The notes beneath the pieces are model-generated. The model was not told the DNA's origin. It searched no databases and saw nothing but the letters and a program-made list of their open reading frames with translations. 64,000 nucleotides of DNA, taken from NCBI RefSeq assembly GCF_003633685.1, contig NZ_RBKT01000001.1, positions 1,302,001 to 1,366,000 on the forward strand, read 5' to 3'. Of the stretch, positions 52,401-63,021 are shown one piece after another (position 1 is the first letter of the stretch; every line of letters starts with the position of its first letter). This DNA comes from Micromonospora pisi. Its GTDB lineage: Bacteria > Actinomycetota > Actinomycetes > Mycobacteriales > Micromonosporaceae. Made by a program: the position numbers and the translations under genes.

Positions 52401-52490
52401 GGATACGACCCTTCGCCGCAGGTGCGAGGGGTGGTGTCCACGGGCTGACGTACGAGGGGTGCCCTGCCGAGAACCTACCCCCACGCCCGG

Positions 52491-52539
52491 TTAGGAAGGG
52501 CCCCTTCCTATACAAAAAGCGATAACAGGGGGCCCTTCC

Positions 52540-52544
<5 letters not shown>
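52491..52544. repeat. Palindromic GGGCCC-type intergenic element
   Basis: AGGAAGGGCCCC (52493-52504) pairs perfectly with GGGGCCCTTCCT over 12 bp across a loop of about 24 nt that holds TTCCTATACAAAAAGCG. The left half can also fold on itself. From general knowledge, elements of this kind recur between genes in Micromonospora-type genomes; the copy number here cannot be tested in one window. It overlaps the 3' end of the GH63-like gene. Confidence 0.6.
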
Positions 52545-55263
<2,719 letters not shown>

Positions 55264-55316
55264 TGTTCCTGGAGCGTGTTACAGACACCCTCGTGGGGCG
55301 ACTCTCGGGAGGAACG

Positions 55317-57251
55317 TTGATCGAGATCGGCTTCGGTCCACAGGTCTGCGGCCAGTTGAGCGCGGGTGCCAGCCGGGAGTGGTTGGTCCCGGACGGCCGG
55401 GGCGGATACGCGATGGGCACGGTCAGTGGGCTGCGTACCCGGCGCTACCACGGGCTGCTGGTGGTCGCCGGGGAGACCCCGGCCACCCGCCGGCTCGGCC
55501 TGGTCAGCCTGGACGCGGCGATCATCTTCCCCTCCGGCGCGCAGGTCCGGCTCGCCACCCACGAGTGGCGTTCCGGCGACGTCGACCCGCGCGGTTTCGA
55601 ACTGCTCGAACGCTTCGAACTGGTCGACGGGCTCCCCCGCTGGCGCTGGCGGGTCGGTGACCTGGTGATCGAACGCGAGCTGGCGATGACGTACGGGCGC
55701 TCCTGCGTCGCCGTGGTCCACCGGCTGATCTCCGGCGGCCCGGTACGGCTCACCCTCGCGGCGGCGTGCACCTGGCGGGACGCGCACGCCGAGCGGCGCG
55801 CGGACGGGCCGGCGCCCCGGGTCGAACCGGTCGCCGACGGGGCGGTCGTCGAGGGGGCGTACCGGCTCTCCGGACCGGGCTGGAAACCGGTCGGTCAGTG
55901 GTGGCACGGGGTGCACCACCGCGAGGAGGCCGCCCGGGGACTGCTCGCCGAGGAGGACCTCTGGCACGCCGGCACGTTCAGCGGCGAGCTGACCGGCCCC
56001 GGCGACACCGTCTCCGTACTCGCCTGGGCCGAGGACCTGGCCGAGGAGCCACCGCCGGCGACCGACATCGTCGCCGAGGCCCGGCGGCGCAACCGGCGGG
56101 TGGTGGCGGCGGCGAAGCCGGCCGGCCCGGTGGAGGCGACCCTCGCCCTGGCCGCCGACGCGTTCGTGGTGCGGACCGGCACCGGGCCGGACGTGGTGGC
56201 CGGCTACCCGTGGTTCGGCGCCTGGTCGCGGGACACGATGACCGCGTACGAGGGGCTGTTCCTGCACACCGGGCGGGCCGACGAGGGGCGCGAGCTGCTG
56301 CGCGCGTACGCGGCGACGCTCTCCGAGGGCATGCTGGCGAACACCGCCGACACCGGCCGGGTGGAGTACAACACGGCCGACGCCACCCTCTGGTTCCTGC
56401 ACGCGGTGGCCCGGCACGTCGAGCTGACCTCGGACACCGACCTCGCCGACGAACTGCTGCCGGCGCTGCGCACGGTGGTCGACGGCCACCTCGCCGGCAC
56501 CCGGTACGGCATCCACGCCGACCCGGACGACGGGCTGCTCACCCAGGGCGCCGGCGGTGAGGCACTGACCTGGATGGACGCCCGGGTGTACGGCATCCCG
56601 GTGACTCCCCGGGCAGGCAAACCGGTGGAGGTCAACGCGCTCTGGATCAACGCGCTGGCCGCTGTCGGGTCCCTCGCGGGGCTGCTCGAACAGGACGCCG
56701 GTGCCGCACCCCGGGCCCACCAGCAGGCGCTGGAGTCGTTCCGGCGCCGGTTCCCGAGCCCGGTCGGTTGGCTCTACGACGTGGTCGACGCACCGGCACC
56801 GACCTACCCGCTGGGTGGCGCCACCCTGCACGACGACGACCTGCTCCGCCCCAACCAACTGCTCGCCTGGTCGCTGCCGTACGCGCCACTGAAGCCGGAC
56901 CCGGCGGTGCTGCGGCAGATCGGTGCGGCGCTGCTCACCCCGCTCGGCCCGCGCAGCCTGGCCCAGGACAGTCCCGGTTTCCTCGGCCGGCACGGGGGTG
57001 GCCCGGCCGAGCGGGACGGCGCGTACCACCAGGGCACCGTCTGGCCGTGGATGATCGGGTCCTGGCTGGACGCGTGTCGGCGAGCGGGAATGTCGACTGA
57101 TGAAATGTTGATCGGCATAGATTCTCATTTGCCCGAGTTTGGCCTAGGCTCGGTAAGCGAGACGGCAGACGGCCTACCACCGCACACGGCCACCGGGTGC
57201 CCATTCCAAGCGTGGTCCGTGGGCGAGGTGCTGCGCGTCCGCCGGAGCTGA
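55317..57251 (+). CDS. Amylo-alpha-1,6-glucosidase-like debranching enzyme (GH133-like)
   Basis: The protein has the N-terminal GDE_N-type domain (GASREWLVPDGRGGYAMGTV and TRRYHGLLVVAGETPATRR) and the C-terminal GDE_C domain, with VVAGYPWFGAWSRDTMTAYE and YNTADATLWFLHAV. Such enzymes remove alpha-1,6-linked glucose at glycogen branch points. I prefer the TTG at 55317 (MIEIGFGPQVCGQ) because GGGAGGAA lies 4-5 nt upstream; a TTG at 55263 would add 18 residues that overlap the divergent gene's start. Length 644 is usual. The protein has no signal peptide. Confidence 0.85.
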   Translation: MIEIGFGPQVCGQLSAGASREWLVPDGRGGYAMGTVSGLRTRRYHGLLVVAGETPATRRLGLVSLDAAIIFPSGAQVRLATHEWRSGDVDPRGFELLERFELVDGLPRWRWRVGDLVIERELAMTYGRSCVAVVHRLISGGPVRLTLAAACTWRDAHAERRADGPAPRVEPVADGAVVEGAYRLSGPGWKPVGQWWHGVHHREEAARGLLAEEDLWHAGTFSGELTGPGDTVSVLAWAEDLAEEPPPATDIVAEARRRNRRVVAAAKPAGPVEATLALAADAFVVRTGTGPDVVAGYPWFGAWSRDTMTAYEGLFLHTGRADEGRELLRAYAATLSEGMLANTADTGRVEYNTADATLWFLHAVARHVELTSDTDLADELLPALRTVVDGHLAGTRYGIHADPDDGLLTQGAGGEALTWMDARVYGIPVTPRAGKPVEVNALWINALAAVGSLAGLLEQDAGAAPRAHQQALESFRRRFPSPVGWLYDVVDAPAPTYPLGGATLHDDDLLRPNQLLAWSLPYAPLKPDPAVLRQIGAALLTPLGPRSLAQDSPGFLGRHGGGPAERDGAYHQGTVWPWMIGSWLDACRRAGMSTDEMLIGIDSHLPEFGLGSVSETADGLPPHTATGCPFQAWSVGEVLRVRRS

Positions 57252-57534
57252 GTTTCCGACCGCGTATACGTTCCACCGCCACACCGCCGACACATCCGCG
57301 CAACCAGTCCGACGCGCATCTTCCACGTAATCGATGCACATATTTCGATCCGTCTGACAAAACCTCATTCCCGGTCTGGACAAAGCTGACCGATGCCCGT
57401 TACATGACCGCAACGGCCACGTCTTCGCTGGTTATCTCGGTACCGGCAGGATTGGCCACAACCCAAAGGACGTGTCGCGGCACCCTCCCAGGTGCCTACC
57501 CGTGCATGCCCCACACAGACTTGGAGGCCGGACC
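57252..57534 (+). other. Intergenic region before the GT4 gene
   Basis: This 283-bp stretch has lower GC content than the flanking genes and no recognisable gene. It should hold the promoter of the GT4 gene; I see no clear -35/-10 pair. GGAGG at 57523-57527 is the ribosome site. Confidence 0.45.
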
Positions 57535-58866
57535 ATGTCGCCGAACGCCGAGGTAATAGACATCCGGACCGCCCGCCGGCAGCGGATTCTGATGCTCTCC
57601 TGGGAATACCCACCCGTCCTCGTCGGCGGACTCGGCCGACACGTCCACGCCCTCTCCATCGCCCTCGCCGCCGCCGGCCACGACGTCACCGTCATCACCC
57701 GCCACAGCGACGACGCACCCCTCGAGGAATACGCCGACGGCGTCCGCGTCATCCGCGCCCCCGAAGACCCCGTCACCTTCCCCCTCGCCACCGACTCCCT
57801 CCTGGCCTGGACCATGGCCTTCAACCACACCCTCACCCGCGCCGCCCTCCGCGCCCACCACACCAGCACCGGCTACGACGTCATCCACGCCCACGACTGG
57901 CTCGTCGCCCACACCGCCATCAACCTCAAAGAACACCTCGACATCCCCCTCGTCACCACCATCCACGCCACCGAAGCCGGCCGACACCAAGGCTGGCTCC
58001 CCGGCGACATGAACCGCTCCATCCACTCCATGGAATGGTGGCTCAGCCACGAATCCGACCGCGTCATCACCTGCTCCGGCTACATGCGCGACCAGGTCAA
58101 CAACCTCTTCAACCTCCCCACCACCCGCATCGACGTCGTCCCCAACGGAGTCGACGACCGGGCCTGGCACGCCAAGCCACGGGCGGTGGCCTCGGCCCGC
58201 GCGCGGTTCGCCGGTGACGGACCGCTGATCGGGTTCGCCGGCCGCCTGGTCTACGAGAAGGGCGTCCAGCACCTGGTGCACGCCATCCCCCGGCTGCGGG
58301 AGCGGCACCCCGGACTGCGGGTGGTGATCGCCGGCGACGGGCCGTACCGGGGCGAGTTGCAGCAGCAGACCGACCACCTGCGTCTGGACCAGACGGTCAA
58401 CTTCGTGGGCTTCATGAACGAGAGCCAGTTGCCGGCGGTGCTCGGCGCCACCGACGCCACCGTGGTACCCAGCCTCTACGAACCGTTCGGCATGGTCGCG
58501 TTGGAGGCCGCCGCGGCCGGCGCCCCGCTCGCGGTCGCCGCCACCGGCGGGCTCGCCGAGATCGTCGAGCCGGGCGTGACCGGGGTGACCTTCCCGCACA
58601 GTGACCCGGAGGCGCTGGCCGGCGCGGTCGACACACTCCTCGCCGACGGGATCTTCGCCCGTCGGGTCGCCCGCCGCGCCCGGAGCATGGTCAGCGAACG
58701 GTACGGCTGGTCGGCCATTGCCGCGCGCACCGCCGCCACCTACGCCGGTGCCGTACGCGAGGCCGGCTCGGCACCGGAACGCGGCTCGGTCGGCCGGACC
58801 GGCGCCCGGACCCGGATGGTGGTCCCGGAAGGGAACCTGCTCGCCCTGAACGGAGCCGCCTGCTGA
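57535..58866 (+). CDS. GT4 glycosyltransferase, glycogen synthase-like
   Basis: The 443-residue protein has the GT-B fold: N-domain WEYPPVLVGGLGRHVHAL and YDVIHAHDWLVAHTA, C-domain GRLVYEKGVQHLV and the donor-binding VVPSLYEPFGMVALEAAAAG motif (EPFGMVALE). It resembles the actinobacterial GT4 group of glycogen synthase GlgA/GlgM-type enzymes. The ATG at 57535 has GGAGG upstream. The upstream debranching enzyme and glucosidase support alpha-glucan metabolism. The coding strand is strongly C-rich up to about 58160 and then switches to ordinary GC-rich usage, which may mark an old recombination join. Confidence 0.86.
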   Translation: MSPNAEVIDIRTARRQRILMLSWEYPPVLVGGLGRHVHALSIALAAAGHDVTVITRHSDDAPLEEYADGVRVIRAPEDPVTFPLATDSLLAWTMAFNHTLTRAALRAHHTSTGYDVIHAHDWLVAHTAINLKEHLDIPLVTTIHATEAGRHQGWLPGDMNRSIHSMEWWLSHESDRVITCSGYMRDQVNNLFNLPTTRIDVVPNGVDDRAWHAKPRAVASARARFAGDGPLIGFAGRLVYEKGVQHLVHAIPRLRERHPGLRVVIAGDGPYRGELQQQTDHLRLDQTVNFVGFMNESQLPAVLGATDATVVPSLYEPFGMVALEAAAAGAPLAVAATGGLAEIVEPGVTGVTFPHSDPEALAGAVDTLLADGIFARRVARRARSMVSERYGWSAIAARTAATYAGAVREAGSAPERGSVGRTGARTRMVVPEGNLLALNGAAC

Positions 58867-59001
58867 CCCGCTGACCAGGTCGTACATGGACGCGGGCGGA
58901 TCACTCCGACCGGCGGGACCGCCGCTGGGCACAGATCGGTTCACTGGTCCGGAGGATGTCCAACCACTCATCGGCTAGCTATCGTTTACGGCGGGTAGCG
59001 G

Positions 59002-60663
59002 ATGGGGGATCATGACGTGCAGCAGGTGCTCATCGCCGGGCGGTACCGGCTGCTGCAACCGGTCGGCCGGGGTGGAATGGGCCGGGTCTGGCTCGCCCGC
59101 GACGAGATGCTGCACCGCGACGTGGCGGTCAAGGAGGTCGTGCCGCCGGAGTGGATGACCGAGGCCGAGCGTGAGGACCTGCGCCTGCGTACGCTGCGCG
59201 AGGCGCGTACCGCCGCCCGGCTCAACCACCCCAATGTCGTACGCGTCTACGACGTCATCCACACCGGGGACACCCCGTGGATCGTGATGGAGTACGTCCG
59301 GTCCCGCTCGGTGCAGGAGGTGCTCTCGACCGACGGGCCACTCCCCCCACTGCGGGTGGCCGAGATCGGTCGCGAGGTGCTGGCCGCGCTGCGCGCCGCC
59401 CACCGGGCCGGGGTGCTGCACCGCGACGTCAAGCCGCACAACGTACTGATCTCGGACGAGGGGCGGGTGGTGCTCACCGACTTCGGGCTGGCCACCATCG
59501 ACGGCGGCGACGGGGCGATGACCCGCGCCGGCATCGTGCTCGGCTCCCCGCAGTACGTCGCCCCCGAGCGGGCCGCCGAGGGTACGTCCAGCGTGGAGGC
59601 GGACCTCTGGTCACTCGGCGCCACCCTCTACGCGGCGGTGGAGGGGCGGTCGCCGTACGCCCGGTCCACCGCCATGGCGACCCTGACGGCGCTCGCGGTG
59701 GCGCCACCGGACCGGGCCCAACGCGCCGGCCCACTCCGCCCGGTGCTGACTGGCCTGCTCCGCCGCGACCCTCGACAGCGGCTCACCGCGGTGGAGGTCG
59801 ATCGGCTGCTGCGCCGGATCACCGACGCCGGACCGAAGTCGTTGCGGCAGACGCTGACCCGGCCGCGTCGTACCGATCCGTCGGCGGTTCCGGGCGATCC
59901 CGGTCCGGGGACGGCGGACCCGTCCCCGGGCGAGATGACCGACACCGATCTGCCGACCCCGCCCGGGCCACGGCCCGGCTGGCGGGCGACCACCGCGATC
60001 GGCCTCGGCTTCGTCCTGGTCGCGGCGCTCGGTACGGCACTGACCGTGCAGGCGTGGCGGGACATGGCCCGGCCGGCGCCCGGCCCGGCCGGCCCGGTCG
60101 ACCCGTCCGGGGCATCACCCCGACCCCTGCTGGCGGGGCCGGCCTTTCCCTGTTCCGCGCCCTCGGACGCACCCACCCGGGTCACCGAGGCGCCACCGCC
60201 GGCAGACGAACGGTACGGTCTCGTGCCGGGTTGGACCTGGTACGGCGACCCGAGTGGTTTCCGGATCGCCGCCCCGGTCGGCTGGCGGGTCTTCACCGAC
60301 GGGCCGGTGGTCTGCTTCCAGGAGCCGGACGGACCCCGGGTGCTCAGTGTGGACCCGTCGGCGCCGCCCGTCGAGGACGCCGAGGCGTACTGGCGGTCGG
60401 AGGAGTCCCGACTCACCGACCGGGGCGCCCTGCCCGGTTACGGTCTGGTGAACATCGGGCCGGTCGACTTCCACCAGGGTGGCGCCGAGTGGGAGTGCCG
60501 GTGGACCAACGCCGCCGGCCGGCAAGTACACACCACCCGCGTGCTGTTCCGCACCTCCGCCGGCCGGGCGTACACCATCGCCTGGCTGACCCCGGAGTTC
60601 GACTGGCAGGTGAACCAGGTGTACCTGCCGATGATCCGACTCAGCTTCCGGCCGGCCGGATAG
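59002..60663 (+). CDS. Membrane Ser/Thr protein kinase with an external domain
   Basis: The kinase domain (about residues 12-275) has the Gly loop GRGGMGRVWLARD, VAVKEVV Lys, HRDVKPHN near 141 and TDFGLATI near 159, so it looks active. A proline-rich linker leads to a membrane helix (about 330-352) and a 200-residue extracytoplasmic domain (GWTWYGDPSGFRIAAPVGW) of a type found in actinobacterial kinases. ATG at 59002 or GTG at 59017 could start; the second has GGGGGA 7 nt upstream. Signals sensed by the external domain are unknown. No kinase partner such as a phosphatase lies next to it. Confidence 0.88.
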   Translation: MGDHDVQQVLIAGRYRLLQPVGRGGMGRVWLARDEMLHRDVAVKEVVPPEWMTEAEREDLRLRTLREARTAARLNHPNVVRVYDVIHTGDTPWIVMEYVRSRSVQEVLSTDGPLPPLRVAEIGREVLAALRAAHRAGVLHRDVKPHNVLISDEGRVVLTDFGLATIDGGDGAMTRAGIVLGSPQYVAPERAAEGTSSVEADLWSLGATLYAAVEGRSPYARSTAMATLTALAVAPPDRAQRAGPLRPVLTGLLRRDPRQRLTAVEVDRLLRRITDAGPKSLRQTLTRPRRTDPSAVPGDPGPGTADPSPGEMTDTDLPTPPGPRPGWRATTAIGLGFVLVAALGTALTVQAWRDMARPAPGPAGPVDPSGASPRPLLAGPAFPCSAPSDAPTRVTEAPPPADERYGLVPGWTWYGDPSGFRIAAPVGWRVFTDGPVVCFQEPDGPRVLSVDPSAPPVEDAEAYWRSEESRLTDRGALPGYGLVNIGPVDFHQGGAEWECRWTNAAGRQVHTTRVLFRTSAGRAYTIAWLTPEFDWQVNQVYLPMIRLSFRPAG

Positions 60664-60673
60664 TCGGCCCGCT

Positions 60674-60698
60674 CCCGGGCGACGTGCCGCCGCCCGGG
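60674..60698. terminator. Hairpin after the Ser/Thr kinase gene
   Basis: CCCGGGCG (60674-60681) and CGCCCGGG (60691-60698) form an 8-bp stem with a 9-nt loop, 10 nt past the kinase stop. Confidence 0.55.
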
Positions 60699-60818
60699 GC
60701 CGTCGAGAGCAGCGTCACCGTCGGGATCCCGATTGGAGGGTCCCGGTGATTGCCTAGGGGCGGCGGGTTTGGCAGAGTGATCGCGCTACGTGGGGTGATC
60801 CTGGGGAGGACGCACAAA

Positions 60819-61628
60819 ATGATGGGACCGTCCCATGCACTGTCCGGTGCCGCGGTCTGGCTCGCCGGTTCCTGGGGGTTGTACCAGTTCGCCGGTTACG
60901 AGCAGTCGCCACTGGCGATCGCGGTCGGCACCGCGGTCTGTGCCGGCGGGGCGCTCTTTCCCGACCTCGACATGTCCGGAAAGGTCACCCGCAACCAGGG
61001 TGGCGCGACTGTGGCCCGTACCTTCGGCGTGGTGTCGCTCTTCTTCGCCGAGGTGATGGAGAAGATTTCGCTCGGCGTCTACCACGCGACCAAGCTGAGC
61101 AAGGACCCCGATCGTAAGAACGGTCACCGGACGCTGACGCACACACTGCCCTTCACCTTCCTGATCGGGTGGGGCACCACCGCCCTCTGCACCGCGTACG
61201 GCAAGTGGGCGGTCATCGGCATCCTGTTCTTCATGATCGGGCTGGCGCTGCGTGGACTCTTCGACGAGTGGGCGAAGCGGGCCGGTTGGGTGATCGTCAC
61301 GCTGATCTCGGCGGCGGCGGCGTACTTCACCTTCCTGCACCTGCCCGGCGACCGGGGCTATCCGATGCTCGGGGTGGCGGTCGGGGTGGGTTGCTTCGTC
61401 CACATCATGGGCGACTTCATCACCAGCGCGGGCGTACCGATCCTCTGGCCCATTCCGATCAAGCGTCGGATGTGGTGGATGATCGGCCTCCCGAACAAGA
61501 TCGCGGTGGAGGTCGGCGGCAAGGTCGAGACCAAGGTGCTGCGGGTCGCGTTCACCGTGGTCTCGTTGCTCGCCACAGCAGGTCTGATCGCACCGTCGGT
61601 GCTCTCCCGGTTCAACATCGAGGTGTGA
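60819..61628 (+). CDS. YdjM-like membrane-bound metal-dependent hydrolase family protein
   Basis: The 269-residue protein has several membrane helices and the family signatures GPSHALSG at the N-terminus, FPDLDMSG, NGHRTLTHT and MGDFITSAG, which carry the conserved His and Asp residues. The ATG at 60819 has GGGGAGGA 8 nt upstream. Family members are annotated as LexA-regulated membrane hydrolases; a catalytic role is unproven. A 16-bp terminator hairpin follows at 61701-61735. It does not seem to be in an operon with the kinase. Confidence 0.86.
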   Translation: MMGPSHALSGAAVWLAGSWGLYQFAGYEQSPLAIAVGTAVCAGGALFPDLDMSGKVTRNQGGATVARTFGVVSLFFAEVMEKISLGVYHATKLSKDPDRKNGHRTLTHTLPFTFLIGWGTTALCTAYGKWAVIGILFFMIGLALRGLFDEWAKRAGWVIVTLISAAAAYFTFLHLPGDRGYPMLGVAVGVGCFVHIMGDFITSAGVPILWPIPIKRRMWWMIGLPNKIAVEVGGKVETKVLRVAFTVVSLLATAGLIAPSVLSRFNIEV

Positions 61629-61700
61629 TGCGAGCACGTGTCGCCGAGCTGGGCCACTTCGGCCGGGTCGGCGGCAGGTAAGCCCGGAACGGGTGTACAT

Positions 61701-61735
61701 CGAAGGACGGCGACGCGCGGCGTCGCCGTCCTTCG
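61701..61735 (+). terminator. 16-bp perfect terminator hairpin
   Basis: CGAAGGACGGCGACGC (61701-61716) pairs perfectly with 61720-61735 with loop GCG. It is followed by TGCTT and lies 72 nt past the YdjM-like gene. Confidence 0.75.
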
Positions 61736-61765
61736 TGCTTGACGGCCCGCTCCCGACCCCACCCG

Positions 61766-61805
61766 GCGGGATGATCAATCGATGTATTTACGTGTATCAT
61801 CCCGC
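61766..61805. promoter_or_regulatory. Perfect 10-bp inverted repeat upstream of the I36-type gene
   Basis: GCGGGATGAT (61766-61775) and ATCATCCCGC (61796-61805) are separated by 20 AT-rich nt that include TATTTA. It lies 56 nt before the GTG start and may be an operator overlapping the promoter. Confidence 0.5.
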
Positions 61806-61860
61806 TACGTCAGCGCCAAATCCGGTCGCTGTCGACCAACGACCCAATGGGGGAAGCATC

Positions 61861-62277
61861 GTGGGAGCCGTGCGCAAACTCGTCGCCGTACTCGGTCTGA
61901 TGTCACTACTCGTCATCGGCGCGGCTGCGCCCGCACAGGCCGCCTCGTCTGCCGAACGTGCCTACGCGGCGGCTGTCGGGGAGTGCCCGGTCGGAGACTT
62001 CTGCGTCTGGAGCGGCTCGGACGCGACCGGGTCGATCTGCAACTGGGCCAACGCCGACGCCGACTGGTACAGCGCGCCGGTGGTGTGTTCGTGGGCGGAC
62101 AACCAGGTCGTGCGGTCGGCCATGAACCGGGGTCAGAGCACCAGCTACCGGTCCGTGTTCTTCTACTCGGGAGCGAACTACACCGGAACCTACGGGTGTC
62201 TCGCGCAGAACGGCGGGTTCATGAACGACATCCGGGAGACGTTGCGCTCGCACCGTTGGCGGACCAACGCGTGCTGA
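61861..62277 (+). CDS. Secreted I36-type peptidase inhibitor-like protein
   Basis: The 138-residue protein has a Sec signal peptide (about 1-28, ending PAQAAS) and a Cys-containing domain with GECPVGDFCVWSGSDATG and SVFFYSGANYTGTYGC, a pattern of the I36 streptomyces inhibitor/beta-gamma crystallin-like family. Such proteins inhibit metalloproteases; the window holds a snapalysin 26 kb away, but a link is not shown. The GTG at 61861 follows GGGGGAAGCATC. A perfect 10-bp inverted repeat at 61766-61805 lies 55 nt upstream. Confidence 0.85.
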   Translation: MGAVRKLVAVLGLMSLLVIGAAAPAQAASSAERAYAAAVGECPVGDFCVWSGSDATGSICNWANADADWYSAPVVCSWADNQVVRSAMNRGQSTSYRSVFFYSGANYTGTYGCLAQNGGFMNDIRETLRSHRWRTNAC

Positions 62278-62303
62278 TCGCCGCGTCGCACGGTCGGGTC
62301 TGA

Positions 62304-62930
62304 TCAGACCGCCACCCGCTGGGCCGGCACCGGTACGGTCAGGCCCCAGTGCGCCATCAGTTCGGGCGAGTCCACCCTGCTCCCGTCCGCCACCTCGTCG
62401 CAGGCGATGTCGACGATCTGGTGCTTGTGCGCGAGCAGGTACGGGCGCGCGCCGACGTCGGCGTTGGCCAGCGTGGCGATGCCGGCCCAGTGTCGTCGAC
62501 CGAAGAGCATCGGGTAACCGCGTAGTCCGGCGTAGGTCGCGCAGACCAGCACGTCCGGGTACGGCAGCGCGGTCACGCGACGGATCGCCACGCTGGTCAG
62601 GCCAGGCATGTCCACCGGCACCACCACCACCGCCTCGATCTCCGGGTCGCTGAGCGCGTCCAGACCCATCCGCATCGAGGAACCCATGCCGGTACCCCAG
62701 GACCGGTTCACCACGACCGTGGCGTCGGAGAGGTCGGCGGTGGTGCGTACCTGATCGGCTGCGGCCCCGAGGACCACCACGACCGGGTCACACCCGGCAT
62801 CTCGTACGGTGTCAAGCACCTGATCCACCAGTGGCCGCTCACCCTGGTGCAGCAACGCCTCCGGGCCACCGATCCGGCGTCCCCCGCCCGCGGCGATGAT
62901 CATTCCTGCGATCCGACTCAGCTGCGTCAC
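62304..62930 (-). CDS. MobA/MocA-like nucleotidyltransferase
   Basis: The family transfers a nucleotide to molybdopterin or related acceptors. The N-terminal motif AGMIIAAGGGRRIGGPEALLH has the AAGxxxRxG glycine motif, but the position usually held by Lys (GPKALL) is Glu (codon GAG on the minus strand). The second motif VVVVPVDMPGLT has the metal Asp. Length 208 is normal. The Glu change may lower activity or alter the donor. The molybdenum hydroxylase operon lies about 10 kb away, so a cofactor role is reasonable though not certain. Confidence 0.8.
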   Translation of the reverse strand: MTQLSRIAGMIIAAGGGRRIGGPEALLHQGERPLVDQVLDTVRDAGCDPVVVVLGAAADQVRTTADLSDATVVVNRSWGTGMGSSMRMGLDALSDPEIEAVVVVPVDMPGLTSVAIRRVTALPYPDVLVCATYAGLRGYPMLFGRRHWAGIATLANADVGARPYLLAHKHQIVDIACDEVADGSRVDSPELMAHWGLTVPVPAQRVAV

Positions 62931-63021
62931 CTTCCGCCCGGCGTCGACCTACGTCGTACGCACACCGGACCCAACGAACGGTGAAGGCTGAGGTATCGGC
63001 ACCAAAGGGACAAAATCGCAG

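Noticed and set aside
57496-58971. 491-codon minus-strand frame opposite the GT4 gene
   Set aside because: Gly/Val/Asp-rich antisense of C-rich codons; the GT4 motifs are convincing.
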